This document shows, one piece after another, positions 32,030-40,970 of a stretch of 64,000 nt of DNA; position 1 is the stretch's first letter; every line of letters begins with the position of its first letter. The position numbers were made by a program, and so were the translations under genes. The notes beneath the pieces were generated by a model that was not told the DNA's origin, ran no database searches, and saw only the letters and a list, made by a program, of their open reading frames with translations. This DNA is from Streptomyces venezuelae. GTDB lineage: Bacteria > Actinomycetota > Actinomycetes > Streptomycetales > Streptomycetaceae. The stretch covers positions 2,976,001-3,040,000 of the forward strand of contig NZ_CP029192.1 in the NCBI RefSeq assembly GCF_008642315.1, read 5' to 3'.

Positions 32030-34899
32030 CTTGGCCCTCCTCTTCCACTTCCGCCGCTTCCACGAGCGACACTTGCCTTGTTGCGCAACTGTACAACTGT
32101 CGTGAGTGTCGCCGCGTAGAGCGTCAGGACCAGGGTCAGGAGTGCGTAGTAGAGGGGCGGCAGGGGTGTCATGCCCAGGGGCGGGCCGAGGGGTGAGAGC
32201 GGGAGGAGGATGCCTGCGGCCGCCAGGGCCATCGCCGCGCGGGCAACCGGGGTCATCTTCCTGCGCGGGGCCGTCGTCGCGTACGCCGTGCCGCGCAGGA
32301 GCAGCATCGCCAGCGCCTGCGTGAGCAGGTTCTCGGTGAACCAGCCCGCGTGGAACAGCGACTCGTCCTCCGTCCCCGTCGGGCCCGGCGCCGCGAGCGC
32401 GAGGACCGCGAAGGTCGCCAGGTCCGCCACCGCGTTGAGCACACCGAAGCCCGTGATGAGGCGGAGGAACGCGCGGGGGCGGAGCGTGACGGGGCGGCGC
32501 AGGGCGGTGGGGTCCGGGCGCTCGTGGGCGAAGGCGAGTTGGGCGGCGTCGAAGCAGAGGTTCTGGACCAGTACCTGGGCCGGGAGCATCGGCAGGAAGG
32601 GCAGGAGCAGGCCCGCGGTGAGCATCGCGATGACGTTGCCGAGGTTCGAGGAGAGCGTGACGCGCAGGTACGTCGCTATGTTCGTGCCGCTGCTCCGGCC
32701 CGCGGTGACGGCGTGGTCGATCGTCGCCAGGCCGCCGCACGGGGCGCCCGACGAGTCGTCTGACGAGTCGTGTGACGCGTTGCCCGCCGCGGAAGGCGTG
32801 GTCGTGGTGTGCTGCGGCAGCACCACGTCCGCCGCCTCCCTCGCCACCGGCACCGCGCCGTGCGGGGCCAGGCCCACGTCGGCCGCGTGCAGGGCCGGCA
32901 GGTCGTTGACGCCGTCGCCGAGGAAGCCCGTGGTGTGGCCGTGGGCGCGCAGGGCCGCCACGACGCGGGCCTTGTGCTCGGGCGTGCAGCCCGCGAAGAC
33001 CGTGGTGCGGTGCGCCAGTTCCGCCAGGGCTGCGGTGTCGGTGGGTGGGAGGGCGTCTATGTCCGCTGCCGTGCGGATGGCGTCGGGGGCTAGGGGCGGG
33101 CCCATGCCCAAATCCCGGCAGACGCGTGCGGCCGTGCCCGGGTGGTCGCCGGTGAGGATCTTGACCGTGACGCCTCGGTCGGCGAGCGCGCGCAGGGCGG
33201 GGCCGGCCGCCGGGTCCGGGGCGTCGCGGAAGGTGACGAAGCCGGTGAAATCGAGTCCGCGTACGTCGGCCGGGGGCCAGGCGGGTCGAGGGGCGTCCCG
33301 CCGGCTCCGTGCGGGACGGTCCGCCGTGGCCACGGCCAGCACGCGCAGGCCCTCCGCCGCGTGGTGGGACGCGAGGGCCTGGAGGCGGGCACGCTCCTCG
33401 TCGGGGAGGACGCAGAGCTCCAGTACGTTCTCCACGGCGCCCTTGACCACCAGCGTGTGGACGCCGAGGGGTGCGCCGGGCCGCGCGACGACCGCGGTGG
33501 CCAGGCGGCGTACGGGATCGAAGGGCAGGGCTGCGATGCCGTCGTAGTCGTCGTAGTGGTCGTAGTAGGGGGACGGGGCAGGGCCGTCGGGGGACTCAGG
33601 TGCCGTCAGGATCGCCTCGTCCAGCGCGTCCGGGGCCGGCGGGTCGGCCAGTTGCAGGGTCCACCACGCGTTCACCGCCGCCCAGTGCAGCGCCTCGGGT
33701 GCGTCGCGGCCCGCCGTGTCGAGGCTGCGGTCGACCGCGGGGCGGTCCTGCGTGAGCGTGCCGGTCTTGTCCACGCACAGGACGTCCATGGCGCCGAGGT
33801 CGTGCAGGGCGGGCAGGCGTCTGACGATCACGCCGTGGGAGCGGGCCAGGCGGGCGGCGCCCCGGGCCAGGCACGCCGTCACGACGACCGGCAGCATCTC
33901 CGGCGTGAGCCCCACCGCCACGGCCACGGCGAACGGCAGTGTGTCCAGGCCACGGCCGCGCAGTGCCGCGTCCGCCACGAGTACCAATGGGGGCGTGAGC
34001 AGCATGAAGCGGACGAGTATCCAGGAGATGCCGTGCACGGAGCGGTCGAACGCGCGGGGCCGCAGCCCTTGCCCCCGTCCCTGTGCCCAACCACGTCTCC
34101 GCCTCCGTCCCCGCCCTCCTCCGAACAGCGCCTCCGGCGCCGTGTACGTCGTGGCGAACCGCGTGTGCCGTCCCGTCGCCGTCACCACGGCCGTACCGCT
34201 GCCCGCGGTGACGCCGCTGCCCTGGAAGCACAAGTGGGGGGCGGGTCGGGGCTCGGCCGGGCCGCCCACCGCCCCCGATGGCGTCCAGGGGTCTTTGCCG
34301 GTCGGGGACGACTCGCCCGTCAGCGGTGCCTCGTTCACGAACAGCGCCGTCGCCGTGAGCACCCGCGCGTCCGCCGGGATCACGTCCCCGGCAGCGAGCC
34401 GGATGATGTCGCCGGGGACCAGTTCCTCGGCGGGGAGTTCGCGGGGAGCGGGTATCGCCCGTTCGTCGGGTATCGCCCGTTCATCGGGTATCACCCGTTC
34501 GTCGGGCGTCGGGCGGCGCAGGACCGTCGCCGTCGTCGGCACCAGGCCGCGCAGAGCCGTCATCGCGCGGTCGGCCCGGTGCTCGCCCGTCGCGCGGAGC
34601 GCGCAGCTCACCGCCACCAGGACGGTGATCACGCTGGCCGTGCCCCAGGCCGCCGTGCCGGCCGAGACGAGGCCCAGGCAGAACAGGACCGCGGTGAAGG
34701 GGTCGCGCAGGCCTCGTACGAAACGACGCGGCCAGGACACTCCGCGCCGGGTCGGCGGAACGTTCGGGCCGTGCCGGGCCAGGCGCGCGGCGGCCTCGTC
34801 CTCCGTGAGGCCGCGTGGTCCGGTCTCCAGCGAGCGCAGGACCTGGAGCGTGGTCGGTCCGGACACCGGACCCTCAGGCACCGGTTCCGCGGAGTCCAC
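32026..34899 (-). CDS. P-type ATPase, MgtA-like (P3B) divalent-cation transporter
   Basis: 957 aa. Cation_ATPase_N (residues 15-60), transmembrane segments near 60-100, E1-E2 actuator domain with [14 protein letters not shown], phosphorylated D377 in [17 protein letters not shown] and [10 protein letters not shown] in the N/P domains, and a C-terminal set of membrane helices with [13 protein letters not shown]. MgtA-type enzymes import Mg2+ or similar ions. Two regions are odd: an in-frame 18-bp triplication (34451-34504, peptide IPDERA-type repeats) before the actuator, and an Arg/Gly-rich insert near 34065-34120. It starts inside the arsR 3' end (26-nt overlap) and overlaps tatA. Confidence 0.9.
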   Translation of the reverse strand: MDSAEPVPEGPVSGPTTLQVLRSLETGPRGLTEDEAAARLARHGPNVPPTRRGVSWPRRFVRGLRDPFTAVLFCLGLVSAGTAAWGTASVITVLVAVSCALRATGEHRADRAMTALRGLVPTTATVLRRPTPDERVIPDERAIPDERAIPAPRELPAEELVPGDIIRLAAGDVIPADARVLTATALFVNEAPLTGESSPTGKDPWTPSGAVGGPAEPRPAPHLCFQGSGVTAGSGTAVVTATGRHTRFATTYTAPEALFGGGRGRRRRRGWAQGRGQGLRPRAFDRSVHGISWILVRFMLLTPPLVLVADAALRGRGLDTLPFAVAVAVGLTPEMLPVVVTACLARGAARLARSHGVIVRRLPALHDLGAMDVLCVDKTGTLTQDRPAVDRSLDTAGRDAPEALHWAAVNAWWTLQLADPPAPDALDEAILTAPESPDGPAPSPYYDHYDDYDGIAALPFDPVRRLATAVVARPGAPLGVHTLVVKGAVENVLELCVLPDEERARLQALASHHAAEGLRVLAVATADRPARSRRDAPRPAWPPADVRGLDFTGFVTFRDAPDPAAGPALRALADRGVTVKILTGDHPGTAARVCRDLGMGPPLAPDAIRTAADIDALPPTDTAALAELAHRTTVFAGCTPEHKARVVAALRAHGHTTGFLGDGVNDLPALHAADVGLAPHGAVPVAREAADVVLPQHTTTTPSAAGNASHDSSDDSSGAPCGGLATIDHAVTAGRSSGTNIATYLRVTLSSNLGNVIAMLTAGLLLPFLPMLPAQVLVQNLCFDAAQLAFAHERPDPTALRRPVTLRPRAFLRLITGFGVLNAVADLATFAVLALAAPGPTGTEDESLFHAGWFTENLLTQALAMLLLRGTAYATTAPRRKMTPVARAAMALAAAGILLPLSPLGPPLGMTPLPPLYYALLTLVLTLYAATLTTVVQLRNKASVARGSGGSGRGGPR
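34451..34504. repeat. 18-bp triplet repeat within the P-ATPase gene
   Basis: Three tandem copies of GGTATCGCCCGTTCGTCG (34451, 34469, 34487) with one substitution in each of copies 2 and 3. It adds multiples of six residues, so copy-number change keeps the frame. Confidence 0.85.
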
Positions 34900-35302
34900 G
34901 GGCCGGGGCGGTGGACGCCTCGGCGCGCGACGCGAGTTGGGTGACCATGAGCCGTACGACCGTCACGACGTCGGGGTCGGCGACGAAGTACACCATGCGG
35001 CGGCCCTCGCGGCGCGACCCGACGAGCCCGGCCAGCTTCAGCTTGGTGAGGTGCTGGCTCACGGCGGGCAGCGCGCCGCCCACCCGCTCGGCGAGGCCGC
35101 TCACATCGCTCTCGCCCTGCGCCAGGGCCCACACGATGTGCAGCCGGGCGGACGAGGCGAGCAGACCGAAGGCGGCGGCCGCTTCCGTGAGCAGTTCGGG
35201 GGGCGGGTCGGACGAGTCGTCGTGGCCGCCGGCCGTCCCGTCGGCGGGGCGGACCACGCCGTCCCGCGCCGTCCGTCGGCCTCCCGCTCCCACCACCGTC
35301 AC
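34874..35302 (-). CDS. ArsR/SmtB-family metalloregulator
   Basis: 142 aa from GTG 35302. Residues 35-120 are the winged helix: LLASSARLHIVWALAQGESD, LAERVGGALPAVSQHLTKLK, GRRMVYFVADPDVV. There is no CxC or ELCVCDL motif and no cysteine at all in the core; the wing and C-terminal helix offer only acidic residues and few His, so the sensed signal is unclear. It overlaps the P-ATPase start by 26 nt, so it probably autoregulates the arsR-ATPase-tatA operon. Confidence 0.88.
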   Translation of the reverse strand: MTVVGAGGRRTARDGVVRPADGTAGGHDDSSDPPPELLTEAAAAFGLLASSARLHIVWALAQGESDVSGLAERVGGALPAVSQHLTKLKLAGLVGSRREGRRMVYFVADPDVVTVVRLMVTQLASRAEASTAPARGLRGTGA

Positions 35303-35325
35303 CCGCCTACGCCCCGCTCGCGCTT

Positions 35326-35379
35326 CTCGTCCCGCTCATTCCGCTCGTCCCGCTCATTCCGCTCGTCCCGCTCGTCCCG
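35326..35379. repeat. 18-bp tandem repeat upstream of arsR
   Basis: CTCGTCCCGCTCATTCCG occurs twice in tandem (35326-35361), followed by two half units CTCGTCCCG (35362-35379). It sits 24-77 bp upstream of the arsR start, in its promoter or leader. Confidence 0.8.
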
Positions 35380-35548
35380 GCGGGCGTCGCCAGTCTAGGT
35401 CGGAGCCCGTGGTCCGCAGCCCGCCCCGGCCTTCGAGACCTCCCCCGGCCTTCGACCCGGCGCCCCCCTTCCGGCATGCTGGCCACCACCGTTGCAGGAC
35501 GACCGCCGCCCCGCGCGGCAGCGAACCATCGAAAGGAAGGTCGCGCTC

Positions 35549-36310
35549 GTGGGCGACTGGATACGCAGCTTCCACCCCGCGCCCGCCGCCGGGACCCGCC
35601 TCGTCTGCTTCCCGCACGCGGGCGGCTCCGCCAGCGCCTACCACGCGCTGTCGGCCGCCGTCTCCGGCACCGTCGACCCGAGGGTCGTGCAGTACCCGGG
35701 GCGCCAGGAGCGGTACGGCGAGCCGTTCGCCGAGCGCGCGGACGACGTCGTCGAGGCGGTGCTCGCCGCGCTGTCGGAGCCGGGCGACGGCACGCCCGTC
35801 GCTCTGTTCGGACACAGCATGGGCGCGATCCTCGCCTTCGAGACCGCACGGCGCATGACGGCCGAGGGGCGGCCGCCCGTGGTGCTCTTCGTCTCCGGGC
35901 GGCAGGCCCCTTCGCTGCCGTGGCGCCCCACGACGACGGGGCGGCCGGTGCACGAGATGTCCGACCGCGAACTCGTGGACGAGATGCGCAAGCTCTCCGG
36001 CACCGCGAACGAGCTCCTCTCCTCCCCCGAACTGCTGCCGCTCATCCTGCCGCCGGTACGCGCCGACTACCGGCTCCTCGAGACCCACGTCCACCGCGCC
36101 GGGCCCCCGCTCGGCTGCCCGGTCGTCGCGCTGACCGGGGACGCGGACCCCCGCGTCACGGTCGAGGGAGCGCGCGCCTGGGAGAGCGAGACGCACGGCG
36201 ACTTCTCCTGTCACGTACTGACCGGGGGCCACTTCTTCCTCGACGATCACCTGCCGTACGTCGCGAAGGTCGTGGCCTCCTCACCGGCGGGCCGGGGCGC
36301 GACGGCGTAG
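35549..36310 (+). CDS. Type II thioesterase (alpha/beta hydrolase)
   Basis: 253 aa from GTG 35549 with GAAAGGAAGG upstream. The nucleophile is S90 in LFGHSMGAILAFE and the catalytic His lies in VLTGGHFFLDDH; Asp is in LTGDADPRV. The opening FHPAPAAGTRLVCFPHAGGS and VQYPGRQERYGEP are hallmarks of external thioesterases that remove stalled acyl groups from NRPS/PKS carrier proteins. No PKS or NRPS gene is near, so it is an orphan serving a distant cluster or another acyl pathway. Confidence 0.92.
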   Translation: MGDWIRSFHPAPAAGTRLVCFPHAGGSASAYHALSAAVSGTVDPRVVQYPGRQERYGEPFAERADDVVEAVLAALSEPGDGTPVALFGHSMGAILAFETARRMTAEGRPPVVLFVSGRQAPSLPWRPTTTGRPVHEMSDRELVDEMRKLSGTANELLSSPELLPLILPPVRADYRLLETHVHRAGPPLGCPVVALTGDADPRVTVEGARAWESETHGDFSCHVLTGGHFFLDDHLPYVAKVVASSPAGRGATA

Positions 36311-36333
36311 GCCGCGTACCGCCACCCGTACGC

Positions 36334-37428
36334 TCACGCCGAGGCCTTGCGCCTCCCCGACCCCGTCCCCGACCCCGTCGCCTTCTTCGCCGTCGACTTC
36401 TTGGTCGCCGCCGTCTTCTTCGTCCCCGCCGACTTCGCCGTCGTCGTCTTCTTGGCCGTCGTCTTGCGTGCGGTCGACTTGGTCGACGCCTGCTTCGCGG
36501 CGGGGGCGGCCTTCTTCTTCGCCGCCGCGGTGGCCGCCGTCGACGTCGACTTCTTCCCGCCCACCTGCTTGGGCGTCGTACGGGACGCCTTGCGGGCGAG
36601 CGGCGTCACCTCGGCGACCTCCGCCGACTCCCCGCGCGCCGTGCGCGCCGTGCGCGCCTCGCGGACGCTGTTCTCCAGGGCCGCGAGCAGGTCGATGACC
36701 TTGCCGCCGCCGTCCCCGGCCGGGGCCCTCTCCGCCGGGGTCACGCCGTCGACCTTGGCGGCGACCAGTTCCTCGACCGCCTCGCGGTAGTCGTCGTGGA
36801 GGGTGTTGATGTCGACCTCGCCGAGGGTGTCCATCAGCGCGTCCGCCAGGTCGAGCTCGGCGTCCCGCACGGTGACGTCCGTCTCGGGGGCCACCCCTTC
36901 GGGCGCGCGGATCTCGTCCGGCCAGAGCAGGCCGTGCATGGCGATCACGTCGTCGACCACGCGCAGCATGCCGAGCCGCTCCCGGCCCCGCAGCGCGAAC
37001 TTCGCGATGGCGACCTTCTGGCTCCGCTTGAGCGCCTCGCGCAGCAGCGTGTACGGCTTGGCGGCCGGGGTGCCGCTCGCCGCGAGGTAGTACGCGGCGC
37101 CCATCTGGAGCGGGTCGATGCGGTCGGCCGGGACGAAGGCGACGATCTCGATCGTCTTGGCGGTGGGGATGGGCAGCGTGGCCAGGTCCTGGTCCGTGAT
37201 CGGGATGATCGAGCCGTCCGCGTCCTCGTACCCCTTGCCGATCTCCGCCGTCGGCACCTCGCGCTCCTCCAGCTCGCACACCTTGCGGTAGCGGATGCGG
37301 CCGCCGTCCTCCGTGTGGATCTGGCGGAAGGAGACCGAGTGGCTCTCGGTCGCGTTCACGAGCTTGATCGGGATGCTGACCAGTCCGAAGGAGATCGCAC
37401 CGTTCCATATGGATCGCACGTCCGACAC
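36334..37428 (-). CDS. ku: Non-homologous end-joining protein Ku
   Basis: 364 aa from GTG 37428 (or GTG 37419, giving MRSIWNG). Residues 4-255 are the bacterial Ku core (SIWNGAISFGLVSIPIKLVN, KGYEDADGSIIPITDQDL). The last 100 residues are an Ala/Lys/Thr-rich basic tail with AAKKKAAPA and TARKTTAKKT, typical of actinobacterial Ku with extended DNA-binding C-termini. It pairs with LigD to repair double-strand breaks. It is divergent from the LigD polymerase gene, with only 53 bp between starts. Confidence 0.95.
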   Translation of the reverse strand: MSDVRSIWNGAISFGLVSIPIKLVNATESHSVSFRQIHTEDGGRIRYRKVCELEEREVPTAEIGKGYEDADGSIIPITDQDLATLPIPTAKTIEIVAFVPADRIDPLQMGAAYYLAASGTPAAKPYTLLREALKRSQKVAIAKFALRGRERLGMLRVVDDVIAMHGLLWPDEIRAPEGVAPETDVTVRDAELDLADALMDTLGEVDINTLHDDYREAVEELVAAKVDGVTPAERAPAGDGGGKVIDLLAALENSVREARTARTARGESAEVAEVTPLARKASRTTPKQVGGKKSTSTAATAAAKKKAAPAAKQASTKSTARKTTAKKTTTAKSAGTKKTAATKKSTAKKATGSGTGSGRRKASA

Positions 37429-37481
37429 CTCACTGAGAGCTGGTTTGTGGCGCTTTGGGCGTTATATGGGACTCTCATCCT

Positions 37482-38372
37482 ATGACGCCGATCACAGAGG
37501 TGGAGGGGCGGCGGCTCGCGCTCAGGAACCTGGACAAGGTCCTGTATCCGGCGAGCGGCTTCACGAAGGCCGAGGTCCTGCACTACTACGCCGCCACGGC
37601 CGACGCCCTGCTCCCCCACCTCCGCGACCGGCCCGTCTCCTTCCTGCGCTATCCGGACGGGCCCGACGGCCAGCAGTTCTTCTCCAAGAACGTGCCGCCG
37701 GGCACCCCCGACTGGGTGCATACCGCCGAGGTGCCGCGCTCCCGCTCCGAGGGGACCGCACGGCAGGTCCTCGTCCAGGACCTGGCCACGCTGATGTGGG
37801 CGGCCAACCTCGTCACCGAGTTCCACGTGCCGCAGTGGCGGGCCGACGCCCCGGCGCGGGCCGACCGGATGGTCTTCGATCTGGATCCGGGGCCGCCCGC
37901 CACGGTCGTGGAGTGCTGCCGGGCGGCGCTCTGGCTGCGGGAGCGACTGACCGCCGACGGTTTCGACGTGTACGCGAAGACGTCGGGCAGCAAGGGTCTG
38001 CATCTCCTCGTACCGCTGGAGCCGACCTCCTCCGAACGGGTCACGGCGTACGCAAAGTCGCTCGCCGTCGCGGCCGAGCGCGAGCTGCCCGGCCTCGTCG
38101 TGCACCGCATGACGCGGAGCCTGCGGCCCGGCAAGGTCTTCGTCGACTTCAGCCAGAACGCGGCGGCGAAGACCACCGCCGCGCCCTACACACTGCGGGC
38201 GCGGCGGGAGCCGACCGTGTCCGCCCCCGTGACCTGGGACGAGGTCGAGGCGTGCGACGAGCCCGGCCGGCTGGTCTTCGCCGCGGACGACATCGCGCCG
38301 CGGCTGGCGGAGCACGGGGACCTGTTCGAGTCCCTCGACGACCCCGACCGGGCGCGCCCCCTGCCACCCTGA
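37482..38372 (+). CDS. LigD-type NHEJ DNA polymerase (PolDom, stand-alone)
   Basis: 296 aa from ATG 37482. It matches the eukaryotic-primase-like polymerase domain of LigD: LDKVLYPASGFTKAEVLHYY, metal-binding Asp pair in MVFDLDPGPPA, and SKGLHLLVPL with the conserved His. There is no ligase or phosphoesterase domain in this gene. It fills gaps and can add ribonucleotides during end joining. Divergent from ku, and the two promoters must overlap in the 53-bp gap. Confidence 0.93.
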   Translation: MTPITEVEGRRLALRNLDKVLYPASGFTKAEVLHYYAATADALLPHLRDRPVSFLRYPDGPDGQQFFSKNVPPGTPDWVHTAEVPRSRSEGTARQVLVQDLATLMWAANLVTEFHVPQWRADAPARADRMVFDLDPGPPATVVECCRAALWLRERLTADGFDVYAKTSGSKGLHLLVPLEPTSSERVTAYAKSLAVAAERELPGLVVHRMTRSLRPGKVFVDFSQNAAAKTTAAPYTLRARREPTVSAPVTWDEVEACDEPGRLVFAADDIAPRLAEHGDLFESLDDPDRARPLPP

Positions 38373-38434
38373 CGGCCAGGCCTCACGACCTCACGGCCTC
38401 ACCGGCGCGCGGCCGCACGCGAGGAGCCGCGCGG

Positions 38435-39175
38435 TCAGCCGCGCTTCAGGTGCCGCGCGAAGAACCGCGCCGCCCCCTCTCCCGCGTGCTCCGGAACCCC
38501 CGTATGCCCGCCCATGTTCGCGTGCAGGGACTTCTCCTCGGAGCCGAAGGCGTCGAACAGGTCGAGGGAGGCCTGCCGGTCGTTGCCCTCGTCGTCCCAC
38601 TGCAGCAGGACGTGCAGCGGGATGGTGACCCGACGGGCCTCCTCGAACACGGCGCGGGGGACGAGGCTCCCGGCGAACAGGACGGCGGCCGCGACGCGCG
38701 GCTCGACCACCGCGAGCCGGACGCCCACGGAGATCACTCCTCCCGAGTATCCGACCGGGCCGCCGATGCCGGGCAGCGCCAGGAGGGCGTCCAGGGCGGC
38801 CTGCCATTCCGGGACCGCCCGGTCGACCAGCGGGAGGACGAGCCGGTCCACGACGTCTTCGCCGACGGGCTCGCCCGCCGCCATGGCCCGGCGCAGATCG
38901 GCGCGGGCCTGGTCGAGGGCGGGCCAGCCGGGCCGGTCGCCGCACCCGGGGAGCTCGATGGTGGCCGCGGCGAAACCGTCCGCCGCGCAGTGCCGGGCCC
39001 TGGCCGCCAGTCGCGGGTACATCTTGCGGAGCCCCAGAGCGGGGTGGCCGAGCAGGACGAGCGGAACCGGCGCCGAGGCGGCCGCGGGCGTCCACAGGAT
39101 GCCCGGGACGTCGCCGAGGGTGAACTCACGCTCGAGGACGCCGCCGTCGAGGTGCTTCTCAGAAGTGAAGTGCAT
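38435..39175 (-). CDS. Dienelactone-hydrolase-like alpha/beta hydrolase
   Basis: 246 aa from ATG 39175. Alpha/beta fold with VPLVLLGHPALGLRKMYPRL (oxyanion region), nucleophile in VGYSGGVISVG, Asp in LLQWDDEGNDRQ and His in NMGGHTGVPEH. The long loop between strands has a Cys (ELPGCGDRPG). Carboxylesterase or lactonase activity is likely; substrate unknown. It is transcribed leftward, convergent with the LigD polymerase gene and divergent from the NTF2-like gene. Confidence 0.85.
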   Translation of the reverse strand: MHFTSEKHLDGGVLEREFTLGDVPGILWTPAAASAPVPLVLLGHPALGLRKMYPRLAARARHCAADGFAAATIELPGCGDRPGWPALDQARADLRRAMAAGEPVGEDVVDRLVLPLVDRAVPEWQAALDALLALPGIGGPVGYSGGVISVGVRLAVVEPRVAAAVLFAGSLVPRAVFEEARRVTIPLHVLLQWDDEGNDRQASLDLFDAFGSEEKSLHANMGGHTGVPEHAGEGAARFFARHLKRG

Positions 39176-39367
39176 GGTCGTGCCTTTCGGGAATGCGCAG
39201 AACGGCGCTCCCGGACGACCTACCGCCCGACCGTGACCCCTGAGGAGAGCACCCACGTCGATACGTTCACGGGTACCACCTCCTCGGTCTCTCGCACGGC
39301 CGTCGGAAACGTATCAGCGACCACCGCCCCTCCCCAACAGATTTTCCCGGGGTGACCGGCGTCACAA

Positions 39368-39437
39368 CTAATCAAGTTTGACTACGACCGCGCCGTGGCA
39401 TACCTTTCTCGTCGCACCAGTAGTCAAAGTTGATTAG
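39368..39437. promoter_or_regulatory. Promoter with two facing copies of a TAATCAA/TTTGACTA operator
   Basis: Site 1 CTAATCAAGTTTGACTAC (39368-39385) and site 2 GTAGTCAAAGTTGATTAG (39420-39437) are inverted copies matching at 17 of 18 bases, and each is itself nearly palindromic. Centres are 52 bp apart, about five helical turns. A good promoter, TTGACT (39378-39383), 17-bp spacer, TACCTT (39401-39406), lies between, with site 1 covering the -35. MarR- or HxlR-type repressors use such sites; the regulator is not adjacent. The NTF2-like gene starts at 39468. Confidence 0.75.
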
Positions 39438-39467
39438 CCACCAATCCAGCAATCCAGAGGAGCCCGC

Positions 39468-39896
39468 GTGACCCTTCTTCCCGACACCGGATACGTCCCG
39501 ACCGACGAGGACCGCGCGAGCCTGGCCGCCTGGTTCGCCGAGTACGACGCGCACAGCGCGAAGCGCGATGTCGAGCGGATGGCCGACCTGGCCGTCTTCC
39601 CGCTCAACCTGGTCAGCGACGACTCCGCCGGTGACGGGCGGGCGGCGCAGTGGGACCGGGAGCAGTTCGTGGGGACCATGACGCACGTCATGGGGGACGG
39701 GAGCGAGGACATCTCGTTCGAGTCGACGCGCACGCCCGTCTTCCTCTCCCCCGCGATGGCCGTCGTCTTCACCGACTCCGTGATGACGGCGAACGGCGAG
39801 ACGCAGCGGCTGCGCTACGCCGACATCCTGATCAGGCGCGGCGGCTCCTGGGTCTTCCAGACCATGATCCAGGGAGGCTGGGGGGACAACCTGTAG
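39468..39896 (+). CDS. NTF2/SnoaL-like small protein
   Basis: 142 aa from GTG 39468 with AGAGGAG upstream. A single cone-fold domain: LAAWFAEYDAHSAKRDVERM, AQWDREQFVGTMTHVMGD, RYADILIRRGGSWVFQTMIQ. SnoaL-like/DUF4440 proteins act as isomerases, hydrolases or binding proteins; nothing specific is seen. Tightly controlled promoter with paired operators upstream. The gene abuts the NERD-like gene end to end (convergent, stops touching). Confidence 0.82.
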   Translation: MTLLPDTGYVPTDEDRASLAAWFAEYDAHSAKRDVERMADLAVFPLNLVSDDSAGDGRAAQWDREQFVGTMTHVMGDGSEDISFESTRTPVFLSPAMAVVFTDSVMTANGETQRLRYADILIRRGGSWVFQTMIQGGWGDNL

Positions 39897-40706
39897 TCAG
39901 ACGCGCTCCCACGTCCGGCGGTCCCTGGCCAGCGCGTGCAGCGCCTCCACATCGGCCGGTTTCAGCACCCCTCCGAGGCGGGCCAGCGACGGCAGCTCCG
40001 CCTCGCGCAGCACCCGCACGTCGCGTGGCGGCGCCGCCACGTCCAGGTCGGCGGCGCCGGACCCGGCGAGGACCAGGACGGGGCGCACCTCCGCGGTCAG
40101 CGCGAAGGACGCCCGGCCCGCGTCCGAGCGGAGCGAGCGCAGGAGGGGGAACGGCTCGGCGCGGCCGACCGTGACCATCGGGTCGGCGATGCGCACCCGC
40201 TGCTTGCGGACCGCGAGGGTGCCCACGCAGAACAGGCCACCGGGGCCGATCAGCAGGTGGTGGATCCGGGCGTCGCCGGGCAGCGGCAGGGAGTGCAGGA
40301 CCCGCCAGCCCGCGCCTTCGAGCGCGTCCAGGGCATCGCCCACCGCCTGTTCGGCGGCGAGGGCGCGGTGGCGGGCGTCGGCGCGCAGCCTGCGGGCGGG
40401 CGCCGGGTCGCGGTCGAGGGAGATCCGCAGGGCTTCGCCGGGGCGGTTGGGAGCGAGGTCGTCGTCCGGGTGGAGGGCGAGACGGGCCAGTTCGGCGGGG
40501 GTCGGTACGGGCGGCGGACCCACGGTGACCTGGCCGGTCAGGAAGGGGGCGAGGACATCGAGGACGTCCTCCTCGCTCTCCTCGCTGAGCAGGTTGACGC
40601 GGGACACCTCGCGGTCGTACCAGGCCACGTTCCTGCCGTCCGCGAGGTACACGTACAACCGCTCCTGGCCGTGCCTCCAGGCCGGTACGACACGCAGTCC
40701 GGTCAT
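39897..40706 (-). CDS. Degenerate NERD-domain protein
   Basis: 269 aa from ATG 40706. The N-terminal 60 residues (VVPAWRHGQERLYVYLADGR, VAWYDREVSRVNLL) precede a nuclease-related (NERD) region at about 110-200: AEQAVGDALDALEGAGWRVL and HHLLIGPGGLFCVGTLAVRK. NERD proteins normally show IDHLVIGP and a DTK/DxK catalytic strand; here the Asp is His (RIHHLLIG) and the catalytic strand reads VGTLAV, so the active site appears lost. It may retain a binding function. Transcribed leftward toward the NTF2-like gene. Confidence 0.75.
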   Translation of the reverse strand: MTGLRVVPAWRHGQERLYVYLADGRNVAWYDREVSRVNLLSEESEEDVLDVLAPFLTGQVTVGPPPVPTPAELARLALHPDDDLAPNRPGEALRISLDRDPAPARRLRADARHRALAAEQAVGDALDALEGAGWRVLHSLPLPGDARIHHLLIGPGGLFCVGTLAVRKQRVRIADPMVTVGRAEPFPLLRSLRSDAGRASFALTAEVRPVLVLAGSGAADLDVAAPPRDVRVLREAELPSLARLGGVLKPADVEALHALARDRRTWERV

Positions 40707-40970
40707 GAGCCCTCACCCCCTCGACCATGGGAACAGCCCACACGCTCCCCGGCAAGAACCAGGTCGCGGCAGGGAGAAGTTGGGGCGTCTTTGCGCCGAG
40801 TACGACCGGTCCGGGTGTGAAGTCCCGCCCGCCCCGTAACGGCACTGCCCACACAGCTATGGGCTGCCGTTACATAGCCGACGAATTGCCGCAATAGCGG
40901 ACATCTAACTTCTTACGAGTCCACCCGATCACGCCGGAGCGATCAGCCGACCGACCGTAAGGAACGTCCC

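Noticed and set aside
36281..37408. Alternative minus-strand frame over ku
   Set aside because: Shifted shadow of ku; Gly/Arg/Asp-rich with no fold.
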